DNA from: Norana najaformis
Taxonomy: Eukaryota > Annelida > Clitellata > Crassiclitellata > Hormogastridae
DNA: 64,000 bases
Direction of reading: 5' to 3'
Assembly (NCBI GenBank): GCA_964023275.1
Contig: OZ029921.1
Coordinates: 16,645,204-16,709,203, forward strand
The notes under the pieces are model-generated. The model searched no databases. It was not told where the DNA came from and saw only the letters and a program-made list of their open reading frames with translations. The translations under genes and the position numbers were made by a program. Positions within the stretch are counted from its first letter, which is position 1. Each line of letters starts with the position of its first letter. This document shows, piece by piece, positions 1-10,700 of this stretch.

Positions 1-789
1 CGGATTTGTCTCTGGACTCCACTGAGGGCTTCGCCCCAGACCCCGCTTTAAGGGTCACGAGTAGGCCTACTCCATGCTCCGTGTCCCAGTCTTCACAGCA
101 GATCGACGACTCTGCATAAAATGGTTCAGCAGCAGAAGCAGGATAAGATAGGAAAGTTCGCTTTTCAGTCTTGGGTGAAAGGACATGGGGCAAGCGGGGG
201 AAGCTCGGATTGACCAGTGAAACAGGAGGAGAAGCGGACTGGAGGGGGGAGTTCATTCAAAGAGCTGGCGCAGGATGGATTAAGGAGGATGGATTAAGTA
301 GCGGTTGTAGAATTTGAGAGAGGAAGAGAACGCAAGCCGAGGTAGAGAATAGCATGAGGAAGAACGAGTAGATTTGGGTGGTTGGACAGTGATTTGTAAT
401 GTACTGCATGAACTGTATAATTATGCCTATTGATGATTTCAGCAATTACAACTAGAATCAAAATTTCTGTTTGTTGTCAGCAGAGTAAAGTAGATTGTTA
501 TTTTAAATATTTCTTTGATTTTTGAATCACTGAGTGATCGTTTCCAACCCAGTTTTCATCGTTCAACAGTATTATTTTCTTACTCAGCGGTATGACTGCA
601 AGACATGGGTACGGAAAATCATTGCTTATCTGATCTGATGCATTAAACCTTACATAATTTTCAACATATCTTAGTAGTCAATTGCACTGCACATAACTAT
701 CCTTCGGAGCTCACCGAATATAAAAGACTTTGCTAAATACAGTAAGACCGTTTACATCAGTTGTAGGCCTAGGCGCTCAGTCACGTCAA

Positions 790-1000
790 GTGGAAATATG
801 TTTGAAGTAGCTGGTCCAGCTGAATGGAACTCTCTACCTGAATTTATCCGAAGATGCTCTTCAATAGATACTTTTAAATTAAAACTTAAGACTCATTTAT
901 TCTCTCAGTACTATAACTAATTATTATGTTGTAACGCGTCCTTTGAGTAAGACATTGTTTTATTAAGGCGCGTTATAAATATAAGTTGTATTGTATTGTA
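790..1000 (+). mobile_element. LINE (L2/CR1-like) 3' end relic
   Basis: The plus strand reads FEVAGPAEWNSLPEFIRR, then TFKLKLKTHLFSQYY and a stop. This is the typical C-terminal end of ORF2 in L2/CR1-type non-LTR retrotransposons. A short 3' UTR ends in GGCGCGTTATAAATATAAG and a TTGTATTG-type tail. The rest of the element is absent, as expected for 5'-truncated insertion. Confidence 0.75.
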
Positions 1001-1014
1001 AAGAATTAATGCAT

Positions 1015-1125
1015 AACGAAATTTCTATTTGGCGCATAAGAATCTTCTCTGCGTTCGCGTTCTTCTTCTTTGCGTTCTTCTTCTTCTTCTGCTTCTTCGC
1101 GTTCTTCTTCTTCAGCTTCCAGTAG
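1015..1125. repeat. Degenerate (TTC)n tract with GCG interruptions
   Basis: TTCTTCTTC runs are broken by GCGTTC units, making an imperfect polypyrimidine repeat. Confidence 0.7.
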
Positions 1126-1505
1126 CTGATTTTAGCTAGTTTTCTCCATATGCATATATAAAAGCGCCTTCAGGTTCCCAGTTTCTGTCTTTCCCATTGT
1201 CCATGTCTCAGATCCATGCAGTGTTGCACTCCATATAAGATTTTTCACCATTGTTTTCTTTAAGTTCAGCTGCAGTTCTTCTCTCTTACAAGATTACGCT
1301 TTTTAAAATGGCGTCTGAAGGCCTAAGCCCTATGTCTAGTCTGGTTATAGGTCCATGTTCTGAGCCAGAATCATATGATCACACGGTATCAAGAAATGAT
1401 AAATTTATAAGACGTGATACATTCGTATGCGTAGTAATATTTCCAAGTGTGTATGCATATATATATATATATATACACACAATTATATATAGCCTACATG
1501 AGCCG

Positions 1506-1805
1506 ATGATAAGGGTATGGAGTGATAGAGATGATAAGAGTATGGAGTGATAGAGATGATAAGAGTATGGAGTGATAGAGATGATAAGAGTATGGAGTGG
1601 TAGAGATGATAAAGGTATGGAGTGATAGAGATGATAAGAGTATGGAGTGATAGAGATGATAAGAGTATGGAGTGATAGAGATGATAAAGGTATGGAGTGA
1701 TAGAGATGATAAGAGTATGGAGTGATAGAGATGATAAGAGTATGGAGTGATAGAGATGATAAAGGTATGGAGTGATAGAGATGATAAGGGCATGGAGTGA
1801 TAGAC
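1506..1805. repeat. 25-bp minisatellite, about 12 copies
   Basis: The unit ATGATAAGAGTATGGAGTGA plus TAGAG is repeated at a 25-bp period with few variants (AAGGGT, AAAGGT, GGTAGAG). Because 25 is not a multiple of three and the unit has no minus-strand stops, all three minus frames stay open. The resulting Leu/Ser/Tyr-rich ORFs are not genes. An (AT)n tract lies just to the left at 1457-1474. Confidence 0.95.
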
Positions 1806-2492
1806 CGAACCAGTCCAGCATAGATATCATAGGTCTGTGTACCATGTTTCAATCTAATAAGAATAAGAAAGAAAGTAAAGGGCGAATAATGACAGTCGAG
1901 CCAAAAAGAATTTCCTTAGCTCTCTAGATGTCTTGTAATAAAACAAATCATTATATAGCCCTAATTTCGTTTTGGATCTCAAGAAGTCTTACTACAATTG
2001 CTACTGAACGCCTAAAGGGTCGTCCACAAAGGAAGTCCGAAAATGACCAACTGTATTTTGGACACCTCCCTGCCCCGTGTCGACAGTAGGCATTACTCAC
2101 CCTCATCCCCTTTGCAGACGTCTGCACGCCGACGGAGTACTATACCTAGATTAAGTTACCCTGTTGATCTTGAAGGGATAACTGTGCAACGGGGTGGGAT
2201 AGTTTGACGATGCCGTGTCCAGCAAATTAAATCCAACGCAGTAGAAACTTGAGCTGTTTGACTGAAATTGTTAAAGGCTGCATTGAAAAAACCGGATGCA
2301 CCAAATTAAAATGTTGACGTCCGCATTTCGATGACCTCTCCTTCCCTCTCTCCCTCTTCGCGGATGTCCTTAATGGAGGACATCTAACCTTGAGGCAGGA
2401 AGACCAAAGATTTGTTAGATAAAAATTTCGTGTTATCATTAGGACTTCGTTGATTTGCATAATGATAGAGATCATAATAAAAGTCTGCCTAC

Positions 2493-2828
2493 CAGCGACG
2501 TAGTCACCAAAGCCGATGGTAGCCAATGAGACGATGCTGAAGTATATGGCCGTTCCGTAGCTCCATTGCTGAAGGCTGCTGAAGATGGCGCTTGGGATGA
2601 AGAGAAAGACAACGGCGCCAAGCGCCAGGATGATGGTAGAGCGCACGTGTCGCCCAAAGAACCGAGGTCGATTGCCCTCCGTGAAGACGGATTCCAACCG
2701 ATTAGCCAACTCATTCAGCTTGTCGCCGATGTTGACGAGTACAACGAGGCAGAGAGGAATGCCGAGAACGGCGTAGATGCAGCAGAACGCCTGCCCACCA
2801 AACGTGCTTGGAGCGAGAGTACCGTAAC
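2493..2828 (-). CDS. K2P potassium channel, exon with TM2, TM3 and second pore
   Basis: This is the third recognised exon, 336 nt. It begins after the acceptor cttctttcag with GTTACGG, completing the first selectivity filter (GYGTLAPST). It continues through TM2 (CCIYAVLGIPLCLVVLVNIG), a basic cytoplasmic loop, TM3 (STIILALGAVVFLFIPSAIF) and the second pore loop, ending with the filter TIGFGDYV. The donor is GCTG followed by gtaggc, phase 1. Two different filters, GYG then GFG, are usual for K2P subunits, which dimerise to make one potassium pathway. Together the three exons give about 237 residues. The exon for TM4 and the C-terminal tail should lie at lower coordinates, but I could not recognise it between 1 and 2490. 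It may lie outside the window. Confidence 0.92.
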
Positions 2829-2884
2829 CTGAAAGAAGCATCAGTGATGACTTTTGAATGAAAGTACTAATTAATTAGTACTAA

Positions 2885-3165
2885 TTGCCTGGTCATCCCT
2901 CGGGGTCAGACTGCTACTGCACAGCGTCGTAGTTTCGCTGTCGTTGGCCTCGCTTCATGGAACAGCATGCCTATTGATCTTCGGCGGGAATTTCGCTGTC
3001 TCTATCTGTCTCTGTATCTGTCTCTGTCTGTCTGTCTCTGTCTCTGTCTCTCTTCCGCAAGCGCTTGAAGAGCTCAGGGACATCGGGCCGGGAGCGTCTC
3101 TGATGAGTCTATCTCAAGTGGCGCTATATAAATTCTAAATTACAATTACAATTACCCTGTAAAAG
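2885..3165 (+). mobile_element. LINE 3' end relic with (ATTACA)n tail
   Basis: The reading RRSFAVVGLASWNSMPIDLR at about 2920-2985 matches the end of LINE ORF2. It is interrupted by a (CTGT)n expansion at 3000-3052. The sequence then continues to the 3' terminus GGCGCTATATAAATTC followed by AATTACAATTACAATTAC. It lies in the K2P intron between the exons at 2828 and 3825. Confidence 0.7.
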
Positions 3166-3469
3166 TAGTTAACAATGCTATTGGTTACCCTGAGAGACAA
3201 CAGTCTTCAATGTAATTAATAATTGTAATTAACATTGTCGGTTCTGTAATTATTCTTTAGCAATAGTTAACACAATTACCGGGACGTTGGCTTATGGACA
3301 CCTGTAACTGGATTCTGAAAGCTTGCCAGCATACTAGCAAGGAAGTCAAAGTTTAGCGGTTTCGTTGACGTCTGGTTACATATACAGATTTGGAGACTAT
3401 GTTCGTATGCATTGGCTTGTATGCATTGTATGCGATGGAGGATGGCACGTATTGTATTTATTGGGGTAT

Positions 3470-3605
3470 CATAATGAAGATGATGACCTCCAAGGTTTCG
3501 CACAGTTCGATTCTGTTGATTCACGACTGGCCCGAGATTAGAACCCGAGTCGCAAATGGGAGAAGCCGTCACGTTAGCCGCTCGACCAGGCCATGTTAGC
3601 CACTG
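3470..3605 (-). mobile_element. tRNA-derived SINE, family C
   Basis: On the minus strand a tRNA-like head carries an A-box-like CTGGTCGAGCGGCTAA and a B-box-like GGGTTCTAATCTC, followed by a segment ending ATCGAACTGTGCG. It aligns through head and body with the copy at 61400 on the plus strand. It lies in the K2P intron. Confidence 0.65.
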
Positions 3606-3824
3606 ATACATGCCACAGTCGCATTGTCAACCTGGTATTCAATGTTTCTTAGAAATGCCAGATGTCGTATATAGCTATACATTAAAATAATGCTAGATAA
3701 GGATTTGCTGTATAGGTCCATCAAATTCAACGGAGGCTGTATGCATATATGCTCTAAAGTTATCGCAGTGGTTCTTAATATATAAGACTTCTACAATTTC
3801 TAGATTGGGAAGAGCTATACGAAC

Positions 3825-4013
3825 CGATAGTAGTTACCACAGTCATGGCGAAGAATATTGAGCTCGGGATATCCCATAATACATCTTTTGCACGCGTTGT
3901 GTTGTGGGTCGTTTCGTTCCATCGATCAATGACAGTCTGGAGACTCTCCGCTAGATGGCGCAAATTCTCTTCAGATCCGGTGCCCGAAGTACACTTCCGA
4001 TTGTCAGCGACAT
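3825..4013 (-). CDS. K2P potassium channel, exon with cap and first pore helix
   Basis: This is the second recognised exon of the K2P channel, 189 nt, phase 1 in and phase 1 out. The acceptor is ttaaacggcag, after a T-run; the donor is ATCG followed by gttcgt. The 63 codons encode the extracellular cap, with a Cys in NRKCTSG (about residue 70) that could be the cap cysteine, and two N-glycosylation sequons, NET and NTT, near residues 95 and 100. They then encode the first pore helix WDIPSSIFFAMTVVTTIG. The donor falls after the first base of the glycine codon that starts the GYG selectivity filter. Joining to the exon at 2828 restores IGYG exactly. An intron at this point in the first pore loop is a known conserved feature of animal K2P genes. 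No in-frame stop lies between the two splice sites. Confidence 0.9.
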
Positions 4014-4744
4014 CTGCCGTTTAATCAAAAAGGTTCTTTAAAGCTGACGCCAATCGATCTTCTATATTAATAATCTTGCCGATTGAATCACCAAATTATG
4101 TAGCCACAGCCACGTTCGACATGTGGTATTATATCCGTCCTCTCATCTGTCCAGCTATCGGGGCGTATCCCGGACACTCCACGAAGATACAATCAATCGT
4201 TTTAACGCCACAATATACAAACAGTAGTCCTCGGTGCTGAGATGCCATGCTACTGCTGGATCTTTAGGCGGAGGTGTGTATAAACAGCTGCGATCCAACA
4301 CGAGCGCCAAGACATTCTGTACTAAACCTATGTGCTTCAAAAATAAATTTGGTGATTGTGACAGCAAACACCGAGTTTTGAACCCTGGCCGCTGGGTTGA
4401 AAGACCAACGACTCTGTCTACTGTAGTCGTGATCTGCATGCAGACGTATTTTATGTTCTTTATAAATGAACTTTAGCACTCAGCCTACTTGGGCTGGCGA
4501 ACGCAGCGCGTTTGAGAGGTACTTTTTGAGAGATACTTAAAACCACGTTTTGTGAGGCAGGCCTACTTAAAAGGGGCGATATTAAGTGTTTATAGATGCA
4601 TATACTGTATACCTACATGCATCAGTGAATCCATGGACCTTCAACTCGACTCCCACCATTTCAGCCAACCACAAGCATATCCGGCAACCGATCCATCCAT
4701 CCGTCCGTCCATCCATCCATCAAGGGCAGCATTGTGGCAGACTG

Positions 4745-4965
4745 CTAATCTATTTACCTTTCACTTCAACGTCCGCGGTTAGAATCCTGGAGGACTTGAG
4801 AAATTCCTTGTAAAGCCACATAGCCCATAATTACCCTGATGTTGGATTACTGTTGTTATGTTTGCGCCTCAGCCAACAGATTGTTCAGTATAGGACCATG
4901 TCTCTGAGGACCACTGTTGGTAGAGACGTGTAATAAATGAACAATTACATAACCTTACCTTATTT
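4745..4965 (+). mobile_element. SINE-like repeat, family D, ending in TTACC repeats
   Basis: A B-box-like GCGGTTAGAATCCTGG is followed by a body containing TGTTGTTATGTTTGCGCC and ACGTGTAATAAATGAACAAT, then TACATAACCTTACC. The same order of motifs occurs at 14265-14445. Both copies end in an ACCTTACC-type tail. Confidence 0.55.
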
Positions 4966-4999
4966 TAATTACCTAGCCTTGCCACGGCGATACCTAGCC

Positions 5000-5292
5000 T
5001 TACCTTAAAAAAAAGTAAAGTCCTTTCCCGTTCCTGAGGAACATAGGGAGGCGCTCATCTCCTTTTCTATGGCCTTGAGCCGGCAATGGACGAATCCCAA
5101 GGTCCTGGACACGGGGCCAGTGTATCGCAGGACTTGCCGTTTACTTCCCAGCTTACGCCGGTACCAAATTATACTGCTTGGTGACAGAGGCACGTGTGCG
5201 TAAACAACTTGCCCAAGGTCGTTACCCGGAGTCGAACCCGCAACCGCAAGCTCCGTGAGCAAGCGCGTTACCGATAAGCCACCGAGTCGCAC
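5000..5292 (-). mobile_element. tRNA-derived SINE, family A, full-length-looking copy
   Basis: On the minus strand from 5292 a tRNA-like head shows A box GTGGCTTATCGGTAAC and a perfect B box GGTTCGACTCC. A body follows with ACGACCTTGGGCAAGTTGTT, then AGTATAATTTGGTACCGGCG, AAGCTGGGAAGTAAACGGCA and GCGCCTCCCTATGTTCC. It ends in T-rich DNA and a TAAGG-type pentamer tail. ACCTT pentamers also flank its 5' side. Copies at 53200 and 54590 share the body. The ORF in it is not a gene. Confidence 0.85.
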
Positions 5293-5339
5293 AGCCTTAC
5301 CTTACCTTACGTATATATGACCCGATCTGGCCTTACCTC

Positions 5340-5376
5340 ACCGATCGCCCGCCCGCCCGCCCGCCCGCCCGTCCAC
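5340..5376. repeat. (CCCG)n microsatellite
   Basis: A tetranucleotide run of GCCC/CCCG units lies next to the SINE and ACCTT tract. Confidence 0.9.
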
Positions 5377-5682
5377 TTGTCCTGGAATGGCTGAGATGCC
5401 TCTGCTGTCCTGTGTGTGAACTTATCTAAACCGGCCAATCGAGTAGTACTTCCGTCTGTAGAGTTTTAAGTAATGAAGATAGGTATGCTACAGAGGCGTC
5501 AATTCCTCCATAAGACCAGTGATGCATGTGTGGAACTATAGCGCCTGTAGAAAACTAGGCCAGTTCTCTAGCTTGGTGAAAAGGACTATAGCCAAGGAAA
5601 ATTCAATGAAAACTATACCGATCAGTCTAAATTTTTGGTGAAATCTAAGATTTAGTTACGTTATCAACTAGTATGACAACAC

Positions 5683-6074
5683 TGTAACCACAAAGCAGTT
5701 GCTGTTAGGTCATGGCCACGATGAATGTGACGTTCTACCAGATAATTTTGGGCCTATGTTTTGGGCTTATATTGCTTGTAACCACAAAGCAGTTGCTGTT
5801 AGGTCATGGCCACGATGAATGTGACGTTCTACCAGATAATTTTGGGCCTATGTTTTGGGCTTATATTGCTTGTAACCACAAAGCAGTTGCTGTTAGGTCA
5901 TGGCCACGATGAATGTGACGTTCTACCAGATAATTTTGGGCCTATGTTTTGGGCTTATATTGCTTGTAACCACAAAGCAGTTGCTGTTAGGTCATGGCCA
6001 CGATGAATGTGACGTTCTACCAGATAATTTTGGGTCTATGTTTTGGGCTTATATTGACTGTAACCACAAAGCAA
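5683..6074. repeat. 94-bp minisatellite, just over four copies
   Basis: Copies begin TGTAACCACAAAGCAG at 5683, 5777, 5871 and 5965, with a partial fifth at 6059. The unit is 94 bp and nearly identical between copies; the last full copy shows two changes (GGGTCTATG and ATTGACTG). The array sits in the K2P intron, starting about 30 bp beyond the donor of the TM1 exon. The stop-free frames through it result only from the repeat. Confidence 0.95.
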
Positions 6075-6104
6075 AACGAAACCGTGAAAACACAAACGAC
6101 CTAC

Positions 6105-6291
6105 CATTCAGTTCACCAATTAGCCTGATTATGAGTTGTTTGTTGATTGGAACAGCTGCATCTTCATCCAGTTCTTGCTGCTGCTGCTTCTCCGTGAGAT
6201 GGTCTGACTCTATACTCCAGAAGATTACTCCTCCGATCACTAGGTAGAGGACAAGTACGCCGAACAGACCGAATACAACCACTCCCCTCAT
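6105..6291 (-). CDS. K2P potassium channel, exon with TM1 (first recognised exon)
   Basis: This exon encodes the start of a two-pore-domain (K2P, KCNK-type) potassium leak channel of the plasma membrane. From the ATG at 6291 it reads about 62 residues. A hydrophobic helix, roughly residues 6-27, carries the motif YLVIGGVIFWSIE, typical of K2P TM1. A Gln-rich, acidic stretch follows and begins the extracellular cap. The exon ends at 6105 with AATG followed by the donor gtaggt, in phase 1. The ATG is a plausible start because K2P N-termini can be very short. The frame stays open upstream to about 6359 without another ATG, and a possible acceptor (ttatacag) lies there, so an earlier exon could instead supply the N-terminus. 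Pieces of the same gene follow at 3825-4013 and 2493-2828. The family assignment is firm; the subfamily is not resolved. Confidence 0.85.
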
Positions 6292-7334
6292 CAGGACCTC
6301 GCTTCCTTCCCAGCCGCGACTGTATAACCCAATGACGACCGTAGATATCAGGTTGGCTTCTTATACGGGGTTGTCATGATTATGTATATAAAGATAGCTT
6401 CCCGTATTTTGCACGTGTATTTATATATAAGACATGCATTCAGGTTATTTATATCGGCTAAGGGTTTTCCGCTTGAGATTGTGTAAATGGAGCACTCGAA
6501 TATGCGTCTGCTTTTATAATGTACTACTGTAAGTTCTCTGCCTTTCTCTGTATGTCTATCTATGTCTCCTGCCTTTCTGTCTCTTTCTCTTGTTGCGTTT
6601 GTTGATAAACACGCTAAGACTATCCAGGCGTTTAGAGTGGCTTGTGCGCTTAAGATAGCCAACAGTGCATCACTTAACCCCATATGATAGGCCAATATAT
6701 GTATATGTATGTATAGGCGTATATACGTACATATTTATATATTCGTGTATGTATGTTGAACATCCGGGCCTGCGCAGTCAGTAGACGAGCGGGCGCCCAT
6801 ATACCCGCTCAAAGTACCGGTGACTCATATTTGAAGATACGACCATACTATCCGAACTAGAGCATCCGAAAGGTTGTCTCTTCTTCCACCGAAAGCTACT
6901 GCAGCCGCGCGATAAGACCAGCCCTACAAATAGTGGTCCTATTATCCTATCTACATACAGGTCCCTTTCTTAAGTAGCCTACTATCACACTACTATAAGA
7001 TCAAATATAGCAATTGTTAACAAAAAGGATGTTCAAACTGATTGGATAATATTCACTCTATATTGCCTTGTTCCTCCATACAACAGGATGTATACGGCGG
7101 TTAAAACAAGTAATTGAGTTAGACAACCATAAAATGATCATACATGTGTTGTTTGATATATTCTAGCGCTGTCTGTCCTATATGCTCTGTCAACAGTTGA
7201 AAGGGGTTTGATGCTGATATTAAGTAATATGGCTCTCTCTGTATAGGATCCATAATCGTGTTATAAAAACAGGCTCAGTAAGTCGATATAAGTTAGGTCA
7301 AATGTAAAACCAGAAACTTTTTAAGATTTCTTTT

Positions 7335-7535
7335 CCAGTAAGGCCCTCTAGCGAACTCAGCTATAAAATGACTACATCGATGGTACGTAATCGATTGGAT
7401 GATCAGGCGGCGTGGGTAAGCTTGAGGCTCTTGCCGAAGAAATCGGTCTCGTATATGCTGAGGCTAAGAAAAAAGAAGTCGCAAATTCTATAGCCATGTA
7501 TGCCTCTCGAGGTTGGCTTAAAGAGGCCGATCAAA
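7335..7535 (+). mobile_element. SINE family B, 3' body fragment
   Basis: It contains CCCTCTAGCGAACTCAGCT, ATAAAATGACTACAT and a segment around GAGGCTAAGAAAAAAGAAGTC that aligns with the 3' half of the copy at 32500-32760. No head is visible. Confidence 0.55.
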
Positions 7536-7740
7536 ATAGTATAAACTATATATGACACCCTGCAGGGCATAATGAGGCTGTTGCAGGAAAATGTCCATTC
7601 TGAGTTACTTTAATGTTTCAAGCATCCTAAACTCTTCGAACTGGATTTCTATTATATTCACGTACGAAATTATGCGCTCCTAAACTCTTCAAGAACTTAT
7701 TTAAAAAATAGAAGAGGAAGTAAAGGTTGCACGGATTGCC

Positions 7741-7775
7741 CTATTATTATTGTTATTATTGTCATCATCATCATT

Positions 7776-7809
<34 letters not shown>

Positions 7810-7842
7810 CCATCATCATCGTCGTCGTCGTCGTCGTCGTTA
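7741..7842. repeat. (TCA)n / (TCG)n trinucleotide tract
   Basis: TTA/TCA units pass into about 15 TCA and then GTC units. No gene overlaps it. Confidence 0.9.
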
Positions 7843-8369
7843 TTACTGAGACAATATGACAAGACTAAGTCATGGTGTCAGGCAGCTCCTGGGAATTGCC
7901 GGAGACTGCAGTAAAAGCTTCCAGTAGCGGAATTTTGAGGAAGAAGGATATTGATGTCGTCAATACTTCCAAGCAAACTATTTTTCCGCCGAAAATCACA
8001 CGGTCAGTGCATTTGTCACTGCACCTATCAATTAGGTTGCGCTTCATTGCCTTGAACGCTACTATAATGTCTTGTACGAAGCAACGTCGTTTATTTCTGT
8101 ATAAACAAGAAATTTGGTTATATATATTAAGTTTCTTCTCTCCAAGACCGTCAGTTCTCACACATTAATGTAGGCCACAGTTACTCCAACTTACCCTTCA
8201 CGACGATTATATTAACTCTCATTCATCGTGGTCTAATGTCAGTAAGTAAACAGACACAGATATACAAATATATCACACTGCGCATGTCTGCTAATCTACT
8301 CTAGAGCTGCACGACAGTTCAAATATGTTGGTGCCATTCGATAGAGCGTGTTCATAACATGAGCCGACT

Positions 8370-8535
8370 GTACTCGTGTTACAGCTGAGTTCGCTAGGAG
8401 GCGCAAATGGAACAGAAATCTCGAAATATTTTCTGCCCCGGGGAGGGGATTTGAACCTGGACTTTTGAGAGCGAAGCCAGCTGTGTCAATAAGGATGAGA
8501 GAAACAGCGGAATAGGTTGCTGCATGAAGCGGATG
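8370..8535 (-). mobile_element. tRNA-derived SINE, family B
   Basis: The minus strand reads a B-box-like CCAGGTTCAAATCCCC, then CGAGATTTCTGTTCCATTTG and CGCCTCCTAGCGAACTCAGC. The same order is found at 9880, 29340 and 32500. The A-box part is degenerate. Confidence 0.65.
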
Positions 8536-9879
8536 AATGGATTTCCGGCAAATGAAATAGGTAACGGGTTGTCCAAGTAAGGTTAATTGTAGAAACAACT
8601 CATCAGGTTTTGGACATTTAGGCAATATATATCGTGTCTAATATACACTGACTTTTTGTCATGGCACCGTATAATACTGTGGCTGCCTGAAAAGCAAACA
8701 ACTGAAGGACATCTCGGAATTTCGAATTCTAGACACAGAAGCCAAGACGAGATGAATAGATTGTTGCACCAATATATGCAATTTTGTAATTGCATAACCC
8801 GTATCATAAAGGACCAGCAAAATAAGGTGACTGGACAAAAGAAAACTGGCTCTAGACCACAAGCATAGACGTACAGTTGCAAAATCACTAACAAGTAAGC
8901 CGTTGGCAGCATGAAGGTTTTGGCAACTAGAATAACTCAACCGAAAGGCTATTCTTGTAGCCAATTCTGCAGCCTATAAAGCAGCAAGTAGCATAAATAG
9001 CATTTTAATTAAGGTGACATTTGAAGTGCAATAGGTGTACACTCCTCTTCCGCAAATCCTATCCTGATTCTTCCTCTTCCCCTTATCTCTCTGCTCCAGT
9101 TCCAAACAGCATCCACCGTAGCCTATCAAAACTTTGAAATAATACGAACGCTGATGAACTTTATGCGCTGAGAAAATGGTTGTGTGCGCTATTCTCAAAA
9201 ACTGTGCGCGTGCACACGCGCGTACTTAGAGCAGTGGTTTTCAAACTTTTTCAAACTGTGGCACACTTGGTAATGCAAATTTCTGTCGCGGCACACCTAT
9301 GTTCTTAATGCTGGCCTCTCGTGTAATTAACCGTAAATTTATAGTATTCTACATGTTATACTACTGTATGTATATTGACTATATTCAAATTCTCTTACAA
9401 TATAACGAATGTTACATAAATATTAACCTGACGAAAGTTTTATACAAATATAATTGTATAAATAGGCAAAGTGCGCTGTAATTTAGACGAAAAAATATTT
9501 TTTACTATCGAAATTTGGGGCACATTTCGAGTCAAAATTCAAAGGCCAAGCAGAAGGACTAAACGGTTAGGATGAATGATGTCCGCAGTAGCAACGACGC
9601 TTAAGACAAGGAGAGGTAGAAGAGCTTTAGTTTCAATTTCTGAGTGGAAGGTTGAAGAAGAAATTGTTAAATATTCAGAGGCGACATATGCTAATGTGAT
9701 GTAACAGAATAAAAGAAGAAAAGGAAGACGAAGAAGAAGTAGAAGAAGAAGATGATGATGTTGATGATGATGAAGAGCAGTTCCTTAAGTTCCTCTGAAA
9801 GACAGTGATGGGTGTAAAGTGTGGTGACTTCATTTAGTTAATCTCGCCGCCTTGTCTTCCCAACGACAGCGTATGGTTA

Positions 9880-10045
9880 ATTTACTCGTGTGGCAGCTAA
9901 GTTCGGTAGTGCTCTATGGGGCGCTGTTGGAACATAAATCTTGAAAGACCTTTCTGTCCTGGTAAGAATTTGAACCCCCAACTTCTGGCTTGGCAGTCCA
10001 GCACACTATCCACTCGACTATTGCACACGAAACAAAATGTATAGG
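9880..10045 (-). mobile_element. tRNA-derived SINE, family B
   Basis: The minus strand gives a tRNA-like head with AGTCGAGTGGATAGTGTGC, GGACTGCCAAGCCAG and B box GGGTTCAAATTC. A body follows with AGATTTATGTTCCAACAGCG and CGAACTTAGCTGCCACACG. It aligns with the 8370 and 32500 copies. Confidence 0.7.
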
Positions 10046-10559
10046 TTGCATCTAAAGGATGTTTCCAGGGTTCGGAAGCTGTAATCGTTGTTGTCAGTTT
10101 AATAGTCTGCTCTTCGGCAGAAAGATTCTAAGATCAATCGGCCGACGACCTAAGTTACACCATATACAGATAAACCGGTATCTCGTAGCAACATAGGCCT
10201 ATATCAGTTACACACGCTGATGAAATCATAAGTTAGCCAAAGACATCGCATCGAATTCGAACGAACCCAGTTCGGGGTTTCTTTGTTCATGAACATATTT
10301 AAATAAATAAATATATAAGAAAAGTTTAAAAGAACTGATTGGCTCGCCACTACCTTTAACAATTTAAACACAACGGTCTCTGTCCATGTGTTGTGGATAG
10401 TTTCCGTTCGCTCTTTCTTCCCTCATCAGCTCCACTTTTCCCTCTCTGTATACACCCTCTTACTCCTTCCGTTCCATCATTGCCCTAATTTCCCTGTTCC
10501 TCGTCATTCCCTTTCTCCTCTTTCCTCTTTGCCTTCGATTTTCTCCATCTAATCTAATC

Positions 10560-10700
10560 TAAAGACTTATGTAGCGCTAATATCATAATGCCCAAGGCAT
10601 CAGTCGATGGTCGCTTCAAGTTAAACATGCAGTCAAAAATCATAAACCATTGGAGAAGTCAGGTCGAACTCCAACAGATCAGAGAAACCAGAAGCCAGGC
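10560..10700. repeat. Interspersed repeat family E (LINE 3'-UTR-like)
   Basis: The string GTAGCGCTAATATCATAATG, then CCCAAGGCATCAGTCGATGG and a segment near AATCATAAACCATTGG, recurs in related form at 15695 and 23941. At 23941 it is the terminal part of a minus-strand LINE relic. This copy lies just downstream of TFAP2. Confidence 0.6.

Noticed and set aside
257-445. Hydrophobic 62-codon minus ORF as the missing K2P TM4
   Set aside because: It lacks the K2P TM4 pattern, has no suitable phase-1 acceptor that I could see, and has low-complexity neighbours.
1379-1852. Three overlapping Leu/Ser/Tyr-rich ORFs up to 157 codons
   Set aside because: They are produced by a stop-free 25-bp tandem repeat.
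5712-6247. Overlapping ORFs with identical MATMNVTFYQIILG starts
   Set aside because: They are repeated readings of the 94-bp minisatellite in an intron, antisense to the K2P gene.
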